Source: Serpula lacrymans var. lacrymans S7.9
Lineage: Eukaryota > Basidiomycota > Agaricomycetes > Boletales > Serpulaceae
Assembly (NCBI RefSeq): GCF_000218685.1
Contig: NW_006763304.1
Location: 219,349-283,348 of the forward strand
DNA: 64,000 bases
Direction of reading: 5' to 3'
In this document: positions 21,541-34,626 of the stretch, piece by piece
Layout of the letters: every line of letters starts with the position of its first letter
How positions within the stretch are numbered: position 1 is the stretch's first letter
Position numbers and translations under genes: made by a program
Notes under the pieces: generated by a model
What the model saw: only the letters and a program-made list of their open reading frames with translations
Told to the model about the DNA's origin: nothing
Database searches by the model: none

Positions 21541-23007
21541 ATGCAAACACCCATGAACCAAAAGCAACCTTTGACCATGTCCAGACCCGTCTTCTCATCC
21601 GCCCACACCGCGCGTGTCGAAGAGTTTACATCGGCGCAGCAGATCGAGAGACGACCTAAGCGGAGGAGAACGCAGTCTCAGTCTGCAGAGGAGGGTTTAG
21701 ATTTGGATGGATATGAATATGGATATGGCGGCGGGGTGGACGAGGGGATGATAGATGGGGATGATGATGGTACGGGAGGTCTCCCGTCGGACGGTGCAAG
21801 CGCTAGTGCTACTGCTACCCTCGGTCCTACTTCCCCTTCCCACGACCTCCAAAGACGAAAACGAATCGCACGACCGTCCTCGAAACCGAACACCGAGTTT
21901 GCACACCTCCCATCCCATCCCAACTCTACCACCACACCTATCACCACCACTGCTAAGATGGCCGTCAGAACGCATATCTGGGTCACGCTATGGTTCGTGC
22001 TCACCGCACCTGTTATTTTCTGGGACGTCGGGTACTGTCTCATGAGGTCAGTTCCCCTGTATTCACTTCGTTTGCGAGCGTGTCTCATAGTAGGGTCTTG
22101 ACGGGAAATTTCCATTTATTGAATCACAACCATTCATTATCACGACGTTCATGTTTCGAACCCTCGCTCTATAACACATAACATACAAAACCGTAACGCG
22201 ATGCGAACTGAATTGACAGACCACGCTCGATGGTGGGTGGGGACCTCCATTGGATATGGGAGCCGTATGGGATTTACCAGAATATCGACTTTGTACGTTC
22301 AACCCTCTCTTCTCACACCCCGGCGCGCCATCAGGGGCTTCGGGCTTCTGGGCATAACCCTAACAGACTCATTAACACCCAATTCTTTTATTTAGGTGTA
22401 TGGATTAAAAGCCCTCGAAAGTGGTGACGGGTTCACCAACGCGCAATGTAAGTTCCACATCCATTCATACTCCTTTCCTCCCAACGCCAACTTCAACTTC
22501 ATCAACGCCTTACTCACCCTCTTCCCCCCCAGCCTTCCTCAACATCATAGAAACCCTCATGAACCTCGCCTACGTCTACCTCGCCCACGTCTCCCACTGG
22601 GAACCCGCCCCTCTCCTCGGCTTCGCAGCCGCCACCATGACGCTCTCCAAAACGGTGCTCTACTGGGCGCAGGAGTATTACTGCGGGTACTGTGCTGTGG
22701 GACATAACTCCTTTGAGGATTTGCTTGTGTATTGGATTATACCTAATGGGTGAGTGTCTTTTCTTTCTTCATTCCTTCCGTTCGTTCGTTCGTTCTTTCC
22801 CTACATCTTCCTTCCGTTCCTTCCCCTTCTTATCGCCTTTCCATTCGTTTCACCAACCATAACACTAACCCAACCGAAATTACCCTAACCAGCCTCTGGC
22901 TCATCGTCCCAACCCTCATCATCATACGTCTCGGCAAGGACATATCAGCCTCCTTACGCGTCGCCTCTCGCGCCTCCACCAAAGCTGCTTCCGGAAAGCA
23001 ACAATGA
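21541..23007 (+). CDS. Multi-pass membrane protein, possibly EXPERA/EBP-like, five exons
   Basis: Exons 21541-22046, 22220-22292, 22396-22447, 22533-22749 and 22893-23007 join in phase. The conserved part starts at MAVRTHIWVTLWFVLTAP (ATG at 21958) and contains DLHWIWEPYGIYQNIDFVYG, then GFTNAQSFLNIIETLMNLAY, SKTVLYWAQEYYCGYC and YWIIPNGLWLIVPTLIIIR, with about four membrane helices. The pattern W.PY...D..Y plus NAQS.LN..E resembles sterol-isomerase-like EXPERA proteins, but I cannot confirm the fold. The same frame extends upstream to an ATG at 21541, adding about 139 low-complexity residues; with the ATG at 21958 the protein is about 180 aa. I list the longer model but the shorter start is at least as likely. 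Confidence 0.7.
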
Positions 23008-23881
23008 TACCACGTCGACATCATTGAAACGTTGCCATTACATCGTTTTATTTTGGATCACAAAACTAACAACTGGAAAGACTGGGGGTATTGGAGCCTA
23101 TCTTTGGAGACTCTTGCTGGAATTCAAAATATGTAAAAAAATATGAAGTGAATGAGGAGAAGAGGAATCTGTTTATGGTGATGGGCATGTACTATATCTA
23201 ACGATCTATTTGCTTCCTTGTTATCTCATTGTATTTATCTGCTCGTCAGTGCTCAGCGTTCAGTACTCACCTTCAGATTTTTATTTTATTTTTGGAAACG
23301 CTCATGTGGGCCTGCTTGATTAAAATAAATATTCCTCATGCCTCCGCTTCCGTTTATTCGACATACTTCTAACCTACTTACAAGAATAAGTATACATACA
23401 TTGGGCAAAATAAAAGAGGAAAAAGGTGTATCACTGCGCAAGAGCATCACCATAAGTTAGGTATCGTGCTAGCGCTCCATGACAGACAACGAAGGAAAGA
23501 ACACAAGATGAAGGACGAGCGAAGGAAAAAAGAGAACTGAAAGAACTGAGTGAAAGGAAAGGGAAAGCAGCGTTAAGCCGTTGCAGATGAATGAGCGCTT
23601 AATTTAAGGACAGACCTAGATGGTACAGGGTTGAATACATTTACAACAAAGACAACATCAAAAAACAGAGTGAAAAAGAAGGGGAAAAGGAAAGTGAAAC
23701 AAGAAAGACTGCTACTGTTGCTGTTCAGACAGTATTGAGTGGTTTACCGCGCGTGCTGTCAGCCTTATCTGCCGACCCAATCGATCGCGGGATATCAAAT
23801 CCAAATAGACAAGAAAAAAGAATGGAAAAGGAGAAAGAAAAAAGCGAAAGAAAAAAGTGAAAGAAAGAAGAAAAAAATGAC
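23008..23881. other. Intergenic between converging genes
   Basis: 3' flanks of the membrane-protein gene (plus) and the C2H2 gene (minus). Purine-rich from about 23480 to 23880. No gene. Confidence 0.6.
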
Positions 23882-25869
23882 TCAGTCCATTTCCATGTCC
23901 ATTTCCATCCCATCCCACCCCTGCTCCTTCTCGCTCTTCACCTCCTCCTCTTCCTCTTCCCGAACACTAAACCCAACTGTTGCCTCCTCTTCCTCCATCT
24001 TCCACCCCTGCCTCGCAGAGCTCACCCGCCCCCTCGAGCTAAACCCAAACGCCTCCGCATCGCGCACCACCACATCCACATCCTCAAACCCAACACCATC
24101 TACCTCCCCTTCATCGTCCTCGCTCTTGCTCTCTGACGCAGAACGTGAACGCGACGATGCGGATATGGATACAGAGCGGAGGGACGAGCGGGGGAGGGAC
24201 CATCCTGCGTCGGATGGGGTATAGGATGGTGGATTCGAGGGTATGGACGATTGATATGAGGATATGCCGAAGTGAGATGACGATGTAGGAGAACCCCACG
24301 ACTCGGGGCCCAGACCAGAGGAGCGGAAGGCACCTGAACCATACACACTCGGATGGTGGCTGGCATTAGGCACGGGGACTGCGACGGGAAGGGAACCCCG
24401 AACAGCTGGAGATCCTGATCCAACCGCCACGATAGTGGCAGCAGTATTGGTAGCAGAAGGACCGGTGGGGACACCAAGTAAGCCTGGCCTTAGTTGGGTG
24501 ATGGCGCCAGAACCGGTAGATGGTGGGATGGCATAATCGTGAAGACGGGGACCTGAAGAACCCGCACGACCAGAGGTGACGGGGACAGAACTCGACACTG
24601 GGTATGCAATATTAACGCTCGAGGACGAGGCTTGGTCTGTGGAAAGGGCATCATTTCCGACGGTCGGTTGAGGTAAGAGTCCCCCAGAAAGAAATGCAGG
24701 CCAGAGTGATCGGTCTTCTGGTAACGATGTCCCAGTACCCGACGACGGGGACAAATGAGATAAGATAGCAGCCGCCTAACACAGAGTCATCTTTCGTGAG
24801 TCATTTAGAATAACACGAAGCGAAGACGGTTACCTCCAATAACTGAACCTGTTGATGTTTGCTCAACACAAACTTGGAGGCTTCCCGCCATTGGGGAGTA
24901 TGTTCCCATCGATGCTTAATAAGGCAGGATGGATGGCGATAAACCTATAATAGGATAAACATGTTAACTTTTTCAAATTTCCTGTAGGCGCTGAAACGTT
25001 CAAGTGAGCCGAACCTTTGAGCAGCTCTCACAAGTAAAGATCGTCCCCCGTTTCTTTCCGTTCTTTGTCACGCTATGAATGGCAGTGCCGTTTCCTTGTA
25101 CAGCACCGGCGCTGACGCTGAGACCATTTGTCATGGATGTAGAGGGCGAATGTTCTGTATCGTCAAGGCTTCCCACATTGTCAGTGGTCGAGCGACTAGC
25201 TGGGATAGGAATGGGTGTCTGTGTGGTCAGTGATTGAGAGGCTGCTCTGAAAGAGGCGGGAGTTGGAGTAATGGCTGGTGGAGGTGGGGAGGACGAGAGA
25301 GAAAGCGTCGACAATGCCGACAAGGCGGCGGCGGCGGTTTGCACGGATGCCGGTCTACGACGAAGAGTAGATCAGCAAGCTAGCAATACGGTAGAGGACG
25401 CCTCTGATGCATCAACTTTCTCTCTCCTGAACATTCGTTCCTCTCCCCATAATCTATACACGGGGAAGGTGGAAGAGTAGTGATAGTACTTACGAAGGTC
25501 GGGTGGCCGCATCCCGTGCATCGCTCAACCTTCTCCTCGTCTTGCCGGTAGACGACAGACGGCGGTGCTTTGGTCCTATGCTGTTGCCTGTGTGTGGTCG
25601 AGATGGATTGTGAGCACTCAGAGACGGCCAGTGAGTCTACCGGTCGTCTTACCTTGCGCAGATCGGGCAGGGGAGTCCACCGACGATGTAACTGGTATTG
25701 GAGACGCACTGGCTGCAGCAATTGAGAGAGAAAGCAAGCTCAGACCGGCACCCTCATTCATATTCTGCAGATAAGGCGAATTTCTCAGTTAGATCGGCCA
25801 GGCAAGCGAACACGGTATGGAACTGACTGGAGAGAGCGAAACCGGCTGAGAGACTTGGACTTGGGCCAT
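23882..25869 (-). CDS. Single C2H2 zinc-finger protein, six exons, 530 aa
   Basis: Minus-strand exons 25828-25869, 25653-25764, 25494-25587, 25015-25354, 24834-24944 and 23882-24775 join in phase from ATG (MAQVQVSQPVSLSP) to stop. One canonical finger, CESCSKVYRHPSCLIKHRWEH (C-x2-C-x12-H-x3-H), spans exons 4 and 5 at about residues 192-212. It is followed by HTPQWREASKFVLSKHQQVQ then LLEAAAILSHLSP and SLWPAFLSGG, a block conserved in a fungal family of uncharacterised C2H2 proteins. The rest is Ser/Pro-rich and probably disordered, with an acidic Met/Asp-rich C-terminus. Likely a nuclear regulator; targets unknown. Confidence 0.75.
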
Positions 25870-26801
25870 GCTGGAAAATGAGCGAGAAAAGAAAAGAGAC
25901 AAGTACAGAATAACAACAGAATACTATGAAACTACAGCGACGTTGAATACAGGTTCATGGCAGAAAGGAAGAGACGAAGTTGTTCCAGACAATCCACGAC
26001 CGGGTTGGCGACTCGCTCCATATTTTCAACGTCCGCCCAAATTTTGTCCCATATATGACCGCGTCTCTCATCTGTGTCTCACCACAGTGAGCACACTGTA
26101 ATCTTTTTTTTTAATATTTTATACCACACCAAATGTTATGCTGGTTACTTTTCATGCTATATTTTGTTTTAATTTCTGTCAGTGACTTTTTGCATGGAGA
26201 GAAACGCTTTTAGGCTCATTCGAGGTGATTGGTCATCACAAACGTGTCACACGAAGATTATATCCCAGATAATGTGATGACCGCGCTGCATGAAATACAC
26301 GCCCTCAGTCCGAATTCTTTTCAAGATATACCTTGAGAAATACAAAGTAGAACGTGTATTGAGCAGGCCAAACTTTGCGCACGTTTGTGTGCAGTTTCAC
26401 TGCAACTTCTGTAAAGACTTTCGCCACCATTTGACTCGCTGCGGAACGGATTTAGATACGTCTTTATATTTCCTTTTTCGTCGTTGTGGCTTGGTCCTCT
26501 CGTCAGCACAGGCCGTCTGAGGGCGGGGTAAGCACGGCACAGCGCTTGCTATACGCCAAATTCCGTTTCTCTAAGGAGGTATGGCGTCAAGGGCCATCGT
26601 AAAGGCAGAGGACCAGTATCGTTCCAGAAATGTCTTCCCATCATCATATAATCAGCTCATGGGGAATGAAATCAGAGGGGAGCATGTCTCCCAGTATATT
26701 CGTTTTTTGATACTCATCACAGGTCATTGATAACATTGGCTAGGCATGCGCAATAGAGCTCTCGGCGATGGCCAGGCCAACCTCGCACTCTCCTTCCACG
26801 A
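25870..26801. other. Intergenic: C2H2 promoter side and bestrophin 3' flank
   Basis: About 930 bp. Immediately upstream of the C2H2 start lies a roughly 230-bp unstructured stretch; a T-run and ATATTTTATA occur near 26103-26122. The frame at 26290-26520 has no domain and overlaps a reverse frame, so no gene is called. Confidence 0.5.
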
Positions 26802-29063
26802 TCAACCCAGTGACAGGGCCGCCTGCATCTGAGGGAGGCCTCGTTGCAGCCACTCTACAGGCGACACTTTCTGTTCCTCGTTCCTCGAAGCGAACAGCAG
26901 GTCATTCTCCGGGGAGAAAGCCCACACCGCGGGATCTGGCGCCGGCAGTGCAGTGATCGCCCGGAGTTCATTACCTATATCACAAGTCAGATCATATGCA
27001 TCGCGAAATTCGTCAGTTAGCTGATAGACTTGTAAAGCATGGCCAAGAAGATCCTTACGTATGATGTTGTGCACGAAGTGGTCCATGTTCTAGAAAAAAT
27101 TTGAACAGCATGTTAGTTAGCTAAAGTCGGAGCGTATGCCGAAGGAAGTCGTGGGTTATTACCAAGTCATTCTTGTCGTAACCTGCCATCGTGCCTCTGT
27201 CAGTATATGATCTTCTACCGGATCTAGAGTCGCCAGAAACTCACCAAAAGGATCTATAGAAGTGTGCAAATGAAGCATCGGTTCCGATAATCAGTATCGC
27301 ATACAGAAATGACGAGACGTCACTCACTTTCGATCTCTTCTCCGGCAACGAGGAAACCAAAAAATATGAAACTCTGGTCAACGTTATCGGTTTATCAATC
27401 AGCGGACGGCGACGTTGATTATCTGCATGGGTTTACATACTGCGATTACAGTGGCGGGAATGGTCAGCCATTTCAAAGCTAACCAGATTTGAAATGGCTA
27501 CATCGATAAGATGTGTCAAAAATTTTGTCAAGGTGATAACAACACTTTCTTACCAATGCCACACAATAGATACTGGTTACGAGCCAAAGATGTATGGAAT
27601 ATCTAAGCAGATGCGCTAATTTCAGCTGTGAGAATCCGACAGAAAGACAAGTTACAGACGAAAAAGGTATCGGAGTCGTGAGGATCCTCTCCAATCCTGT
27701 CAATGCATCTACCAGTTGACCAAGAGTGGCAAGCAGTAAGCCTGGAGGAAAGCCTTAGATTTTCACAGGTATACTGGTTGGCGCTACTCACTGATAGTGG
27801 GTGCCTCGGCGCCCTTACGGAACTGTAATGCAGATATATACGAACTCTGTCATGCGACTTTGGTCAACTTACAAGAGGAACAGAATTACAGAAAAGCACC
27901 GACAAGATAAAATGAGATTTCCAGTGGAATATTATGCGATACGCTATGGTGCCGCAACGTTGCCCTCATTCGTGCTGCTTTCTTTCCTTTCACCTCCAGG
28001 CCGCTTTTGGTTAGTTGGCGCACGAGAAGTGAGAAAGGGAAGAGATCGAAGAGCGAATATCTTGGTGGCATGCGAGCTGGGAACAGAGACGCATCGTCGC
28101 CAGGTCCCGTGGACATTTTCTCGCCTCCTCTAGGTAAGCCTTCGCTATGTCCATTGATTCGGATAGAGGGTTGCGCGAAAGACGTCGTCCTTGTGCGTGT
28201 CGTCGACGGGAGGGGCAGATGGGACTTTGATGCAGACGGCCTATTAGAGAGCACAGAAGGCGCAAAATGTGCCGAGAGAGGGGACCCAGGGGCGTTCCCT
28301 AATTGATCAGAATTCGTGCACGGTGCGTCCGCACTCTCTGAGAGATCTAAAGCTGAAGGTATACCCGGGGGAAGTGCATAGGACGGTAGGAACTTTACAA
28401 GATGGTATAGATCAGCATAGTAAATCCCGTCCTCCCCGCGGAGGTAGTGTTTAATTGCCACGGCATATGCCTCTAGAAGATTGACAACCGTCTTTTTCTC
28501 GATCAGAATGCGTGACTTTTGCTCGTCGTCTGATATGCCCTTATCGGTAGGGGGAGATGGCATGGTATCTGCAATGGAGATGGAAGATGCGAGGGTCGGA
28601 AACTATGTCATTCCAGGTCAGGGGAACGTAACTTACCTGGGACATGAAACCACACCGTACGGGCGAATGTACGACTGCCGAGGACTATCTGGGACCATAG
28701 TCTCCTTCCTTCATTATACCGTTCAAAACTAGATGTTGTCCTATAAGAGATGACGAATCCGAGAACAGTTCCAAACCTAAACGCGGATGAAGTTTCTGTC
28801 AGTCCTTGGTCGCCGGAGGTGCAATATTAGACATACACCGTGATAAGGGTGGGCTGTATCGCAAGACTGTAGACATTATTGCTAATAACACACACAGCGG
28901 TCGACCAAGCACCGAAAAATATGAGGATATGCCAACACCTAAAGAGGGCTGTTGCCAGGATAGCATTTGAAAATGAAACCCACAAACTACGTCGTGGCGC
29001 GAATGGATCCGTCACATCCAAACCATACAATGAGAAGTTCTCGCCCTGGTTAAAAAGGGACAT
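26802..29063 (-). CDS. Bestrophin/UPF0187-like chloride channel, 11 exons, 545 aa
   Basis: Predicted membrane anion channel. Minus-strand exons: 28837-29063, 28637-28776, 27904-28568, 27792-27846, 27660-27741, 27554-27602, 27441-27497, 27328-27373, 27245-27253, 27163-27182, 26802-27089; phases agree throughout. Family signatures are SLAIQPTLITVFGTVLGFVI and YNEGRRLWSQI near the N-terminus, EAYAVAIKHYLRGE in the middle, IPLEISFYLSSYISALQ, then FIFFGFLVAGEEIENPFGYD near the C-terminus, the usual bestrophin selectivity-region and ENPFG motif. Exon 9 is only 9 nt and supplies part of the ENPFG motif, so a model lacking it would miss the hallmark. A long low-complexity insert (about residues 190-290) separates two membrane parts. 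The start at 29063 is the first in-frame ATG of the conserved block. It is divergent from glycyl-tRNA synthetase. Confidence 0.85.
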
Positions 29064-29983
29064 GGTAATAAGAACGTGCCCTCCAGTGGTGTAGCTCAAG
29101 AGAATTTTGGATCGTGGGGGTTAGTATTTTTGGAGGCGGGCTTACTGTAGGCCGTGAGTTCGCCAGGCTAGGTCTCATCTCTACCGTCGCTATCGAAGCG
29201 TCACTTTAATTATCTCCGTACGTATAGGTTGGTGGAGATGTCGCGTTGTCTCGAAACCCTCCTCACGTCGCGCTCTGAGCTGGGGGGAAAGACAGACAAA
29301 GATGGAGGCGTACGCGTACTTCCATGTCAGTCGCCTGGTTTTAGTAAGATTTCTTATCCCATGTATTGGACAGTTGTTGCCATGTTGGAAAGGTTGCTGC
29401 TGCCAGATGCAGGTGTAATGCCAAGTGAACGCTGAGCGGCTGCAGTCAGACTGACAGTGATGAGTCCATGACAAGCGCAACCTGATATTGATCGTTTTTT
29501 CCACCATCTGATAGCGCTAGTTTCAACAATACATTCTTTTCCAAAACTACCACTCGAAGGGAAACTCGTCTTACACGATAGTATGACTTGAGAGTATGAA
29601 ACATACGGTGACCTGGTAAACTCGTTTACTCGAAATTACATACAGCACCATTTGCCGAGCGTCCCAAACATTTTATTGGAAACTAACATTTATCACAACC
29701 GTCATCATCTCTTTGACTGTTAATCTGAACAGTTGTCCTAGCCCTTTCCTTGAATCCTTGGTATAGAGGCTGAGGTGAACTGAGAAATTGTTGACTGGGT
29801 ACAGCTGTGGCGGGCTGAATCAAAAAAGTAAATAATGTGATGCGGTTATTGAACTGCAATCTGACTCAAATTCGTGGCTAGTACTGCATGGGAGTCACAT
29901 TTGGATTTCTTCATAGATCTTGTACATATCTTCGACCGCGATCTTTCACCAGACTCTATCAGATACGATCCACCCATTCCAGC
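29064..29983. other. Shared upstream region of the channel gene and GRS1
   Basis: About 920 bp between divergent starts. Short frames only. No element recognised with confidence. Confidence 0.5.
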
Positions 29984-32503
29984 ATGTCTTCGGTCAACAA
30001 AACTGTTCATCCGTTCGATAAAGCGCGTTTGGACGTCCTTCTCAATCGTAGATTTTTCTATGCACCTGCTTTCGAAATATATGGCGGTAAGCACTCGCAC
30101 TTTCTCGATTCTTTGATGCTCAAGAGTGATATATATATATTCCTTTTTATTCTACAGGTGTCGCCGGTCTCTACGATTATGGTCCACCTGGCTCTTCTCT
30201 CCAAGCTAACATCATCGCCGAATGGCGCAAACACTTCATCGTCGAGGAGCACATGTTAGAGCTCGACACCACCATCATGACACCTGCCCCAGTCTTCGAG
30301 ACATCCGGTCATGTAGCTCGATTTGCCGACTGGATGGTGAAAGATACCAAAACCGGTGACGTTCTTCGTGCAGACCATCTAGTTGGGGGTGTTCTGGAGG
30401 CTCGTCTCGCCGGTGACAAAGAAGCCCGTGGCTTGGCTGCTCAGCCACCAAAAGAGGACGAAAAGAAGAAAAAGAAGAAAGTGAAGAGTGTAGTAGTGCA
30501 GTTGCCTGATGAGAAAGTGAAAGAATACGAAGTCATCTTGGCTCAGGTGAGTTTCCGATCTATGTCACTGTCGAAGTTACATGTCGTACTAAGTCTGCAA
30601 GTAGCTCGACAATTACTCTGGCCCAGAGCTCGGCGAACTCTGCCGAGAACACGATATCCGGAACCCTGATACAGATAACGACGTCAGTGAGCCTCAGCAG
30701 TTCAATCTGATGTTCGCTAGTAGCATCGGTCCCACCGGACAACATCCTGGGTGGGTCAAGTCGCTTTCGAGTAATCGAACATATTCACACTTCTTCTAGT
30801 TTCCTTCGTCCCGAAACTGCCCAAGGTCACTTCCTCAACTTCTCTCGTCTCCTCGAATTCAACAACGGTCGCGTCCCATTCGCCTCCGCTCAGATTGGCC
30901 GATCTTTCCGTAACGAGATCTCTCCACGTGCAGGTCTCCTACGCGTGCGTGAGTTCACCATGGCCGAAATCGAACACTTTGTCGATCCCGCAGATAAACG
31001 GCACGAGCGTTTCCACGAAGTCCGTGACGTCGTTCTCAGCCTGCTCGATCGTCACGTACAAACCGGTGGAAGCACGAAAGTGACAGCCATGACCATAGGT
31101 GATGCAGTAGACAAAGGCATAGTGGCGAACGAGACACTTGGATACTTCATCGCGCGGATATATCAGTTCCTCACCAAGATCGGGATAAATCCAGCTCGTC
31201 TGCGGTTCCGCCAGCATATGGCGAATGAGATGGCACATTATGCAACAGACTGTTGGGATGCAGAAATTGAGAATTCAACAGGTTGGACTGAATGTGTTGG
31301 ATGTGCGGATCGTGCGGCATATGATTTGTCGGTACACTCGGCAAAGACTGGACACCCCCTTGTTGTAAGGCAAGCTTTGAAGGAACCAATCGTTACCGAA
31401 AAAGAAGTGGCAGAACTCAACAAGAAACTTGTCGGCAAGACATTTGGACGTGACTCGGCACTTCTCCAGAAGATCGTGGCTGAAATGGACGAGGCACAAC
31501 TGCTGAAACTGAAGGGAGAAGTCGCACAAGGGTAATTATGATTAAGTTGTTCCTGATCCTGAGCTTATCAGCGACTTGACAGTTCTGCAATTGTATCTGC
31601 AGAAGGCAAGGAATTCAAATTGACGCCAGAGCTCATAACGATAGAACGCAAGACTTTGAAACAATCTAGTATGAATCATCTGTTTTGCAGTAACATAGTT
31701 ACTCACTATTCATCGCAGTCCGTGAATTCACACCGAATGTCATTGAGCCATCATTTGGCTTGGGGCGAATCCTATATACCCTTCTAGAGCACAGCTTCTG
31801 GAGCAGGGAACAGGATGTAGAACGCGGGGTGAGTTCGCACGAGTGTGAAGTATGTGGGGTTGACGACGAGCTTTTCACAGGTCCTTTCCCTCCCTCCTGT
31901 CGTAGCCCCGACAAAAGTCCTAATCGTGCCTCTAAGTGCGAGAGAGGAGTTTGATCCACTTGTCAAAGAAGTTTGTGCGTCGATATTTCACCCCAAAAGA
32001 TATGCTGTAGTTGCTAACAGTCCACTCCGCCTCCCATCCCCATGCTATCTGATAGCCTCCAAATTGCGCAGAGCAGGCATCTTCTCACGAGTAGACGATT
32101 CCAACACTTCTATCGGCAAGCGCTACGCCCGCAATGATGAGCTGGGCACGCCATTCGGTGTTACGCTTGACTTCGCCTGTAAGTAATTTCGTACTGAGTC
32201 TCATTTGGGGACCAACTGACACCATTGCCTTCGAACGACTAAACGTCAGCTGTCCAAAATCGCACTATGACACTCCGGTGAGTTTTTGTTTATCCATACG
32301 ATCGCACGATTGCGGGCCGTTTTGAAGAGATTTCGAGTTCTGACCGGTACTTGTATCACAGCGAACGGGATACCACAGGTCAGCTTATCGGGTCCATTGA
32401 CGAAGTGATCGCGGTCGTCACGGAGCTTGTCCAGGGAGGTCTTGATTGGGCAGAAGCATGTCGACGACTTCCTGCATATGACGGTATACAAGCCGTGGAT
32501 TAG
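29984..32503 (+). CDS. GRS1: Glycyl-tRNA synthetase, ten exons, 650 aa
   Basis: Class II aminoacyl-tRNA synthetase that charges tRNA-Gly. Exons 29984-30086, 30158-30546, 30605-30750, 30800-31531, 31583-31668, 31719-31828, 31881-31974, 32056-32178, 32250-32277, 32362-32503 join in phase. Recognisable blocks: [18 protein letters not shown] near the N-terminus, [40 protein letters not shown] (motif 2), [19 protein letters not shown] (motif 3), and the C-terminal anticodon-binding domain with [21 protein letters not shown] [20 protein letters not shown] and [17 protein letters not shown] Lys-rich insert ([10 protein letters not shown]) lies near residue 150. No mitochondrial presequence is visible from the ATG at 29984; fungal GRS1 often supplies both compartments through an upstream non-AUG start, which I did not resolve. 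Intact. Confidence 0.95.
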
Positions 32504-34626
32504 TAATCTGTCAACTCTAAAATGTTGCGTGGTGGACGGAAAGGTACTTCTCCGAGGTAACTGATCATGATAGATGGTATCGAGCAGAAATAAGCTGATA
32601 TATATTAGAGCGTTTGCATGTTATGATAGTTGGCGTGTTAGTTGAATTCAAGAAGCAATAGTACACGTTGTAAGGCGTATATACGAGTCCACAGCTGTGT
32701 ATATACACGGTGCATCGATCATATGACTGTATGTGAACGTTACGGTGGGAAGACCAACAAAAAAAGCTGAGCACTTACCGGGTGTCGTGTGTGTAATCGC
32801 AACTCGCCGGACAGCGGGGAACTACACAAATGGATTGATGCAGTTTAAGTTAGCAAACAGTCGTTCCATCCTAGGCAATGCGGAATAGTCTATGTTCCTT
32901 TACACTTCCGCTTGCCGTAAAGCTAAACGAGGTTGACATGCTCAAGATATGGATTTGAATCAAATGCAGAGCCTCTGACCAAAATTAAGTAACTTAAGAT
33001 GGTAACGGATCAGCCCATTAAATGCAGTATGCACCCACGTTCGGAGCCGCCCACCACTCGAAATGAGTTTGAACACTTGGGAAACAATCAAAAAACGTGT
33101 CTTCGACTATCCGTGAATGTAGCCTGTAAGTAAGACGAGTACGTACTCGGTTATTGCCGTAGACAAGCTTTCCAGAATGATGCCCACGCACTACGATCGC
33201 AATCTGGTATACATAGTTCGGAAAAAGGAGGAAAGCTCGACTTCTGTTGGAGTCAAAGGGGGTGAAGCGTGCATATCTATACAAGCAGACCAGCGATTGT
33301 ACGGCTCAGATAGAAGTCAGCAGAGTCCCGCGGGGATTTAATGCAGCGCTTGATATAACCGAACTTGCATCATATCAAGAGAGGCCAGGCACTTGTGGGG
33401 TTTACTTGTTCCAGGTTGCTCTTCGCGTTGGTCGTCATCTGCCTTGAAGGTCAGATGATGATGTTAAAGACTATATAATAAGCCTTCAAGTCGGGCCGCC
33501 GGCTGGGAGGGGAAGAAGACATGAAGTTAGGCTGTGCATGACATTGACATTGACAAGGCTCCACAAAAACATATCAAGTCGAAATAATGCGACAGGTCGA
33601 CGTGTACTCGAAAAACCGACACCCAAGTATCGCATGGTGTCCCTTGGAATATAGACCATTGGGTGGGGTCAATAACCAATGTCCCAATGCAGTAGAGCCA
33701 GTGCAGCCTCGAGTTCAAGGGCGGCCCCAATATCGAAGCAACCATAGTGGGAGGACAGATATTAAGTGTAAATATCCTCCGAAAAGGAAACCGCTGAAAC
33801 GCCATTGAGGGCGGCGAGCTCCCAGAGACGTGAGTATTGGTCGAAGAAGCAAGGAAGATTATGAGAGAATAACATTGCAAGTCTTTTACACGGCCACCAG
33901 AAGAGTCTGTAAAGAAGATGCAGGCGATGATGGAGCTTTGCGTTTGGTATTTCCTAGGAGACCGCGCTCGGGAAGATGGCCGCTAGAAACCAGAAGAGGG
34001 ATAGCTTAAAATCCTGAAGATTGCGATTCAGCGAACATGATGGCACGAATGGTGAGAGTAATACCGCAGGATCGTTTAGATAACCAGGCCGAAGTGCCCC
34101 AGAATATGCGAAGCATGTCGACTATGCGTTGTCTCATGACCAGGATTGGCCATTGAACCGCCTGGAGGCTAAAGAAGACGGCCCAAAAAGTAGCTAGGCT
34201 CGTGGTGTGTCCTTATCATTCATAACCAGATATGTCGACGCCTGCCAGGAACTTCCGGATTTCGATTCAAGCATTACGACCGAGAATAAGGGCCATACAC
34301 GCACCATCGTAGATCCGCTTGCATATCGTTATGAGAACAATTTTGTGAGAAATATCCATTGGAATGACCCTTGGAATAACCTCGCGTTTGCCAAATAAAA
34401 TATACGAGGACGATAGAGGATGAAAACGTGACGCGACGGCATCGCGCGGGAACTAGAACAGCCAGCCGTATAAGTACGAATCTATACAACGCCACAATTT
34501 TCTTTCTTCACTCAGTGCCCTGTGCACTTGCAACCTATCGCCTGGTCTTTCTTATCTCTTTAATACTTCATTCACCATTCAACGCACCTGTTATTTCCTG
34601 CGACACATCTTCTAGGACTGCACATC
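32504..34626. other. Gene-poor region, nothing supported
   Basis: About 2.1 kb downstream of GRS1. Scattered short frames on both strands with no domain and no consistent splice chain. Not recognised as any repeat present elsewhere in the window. Confidence 0.5.
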
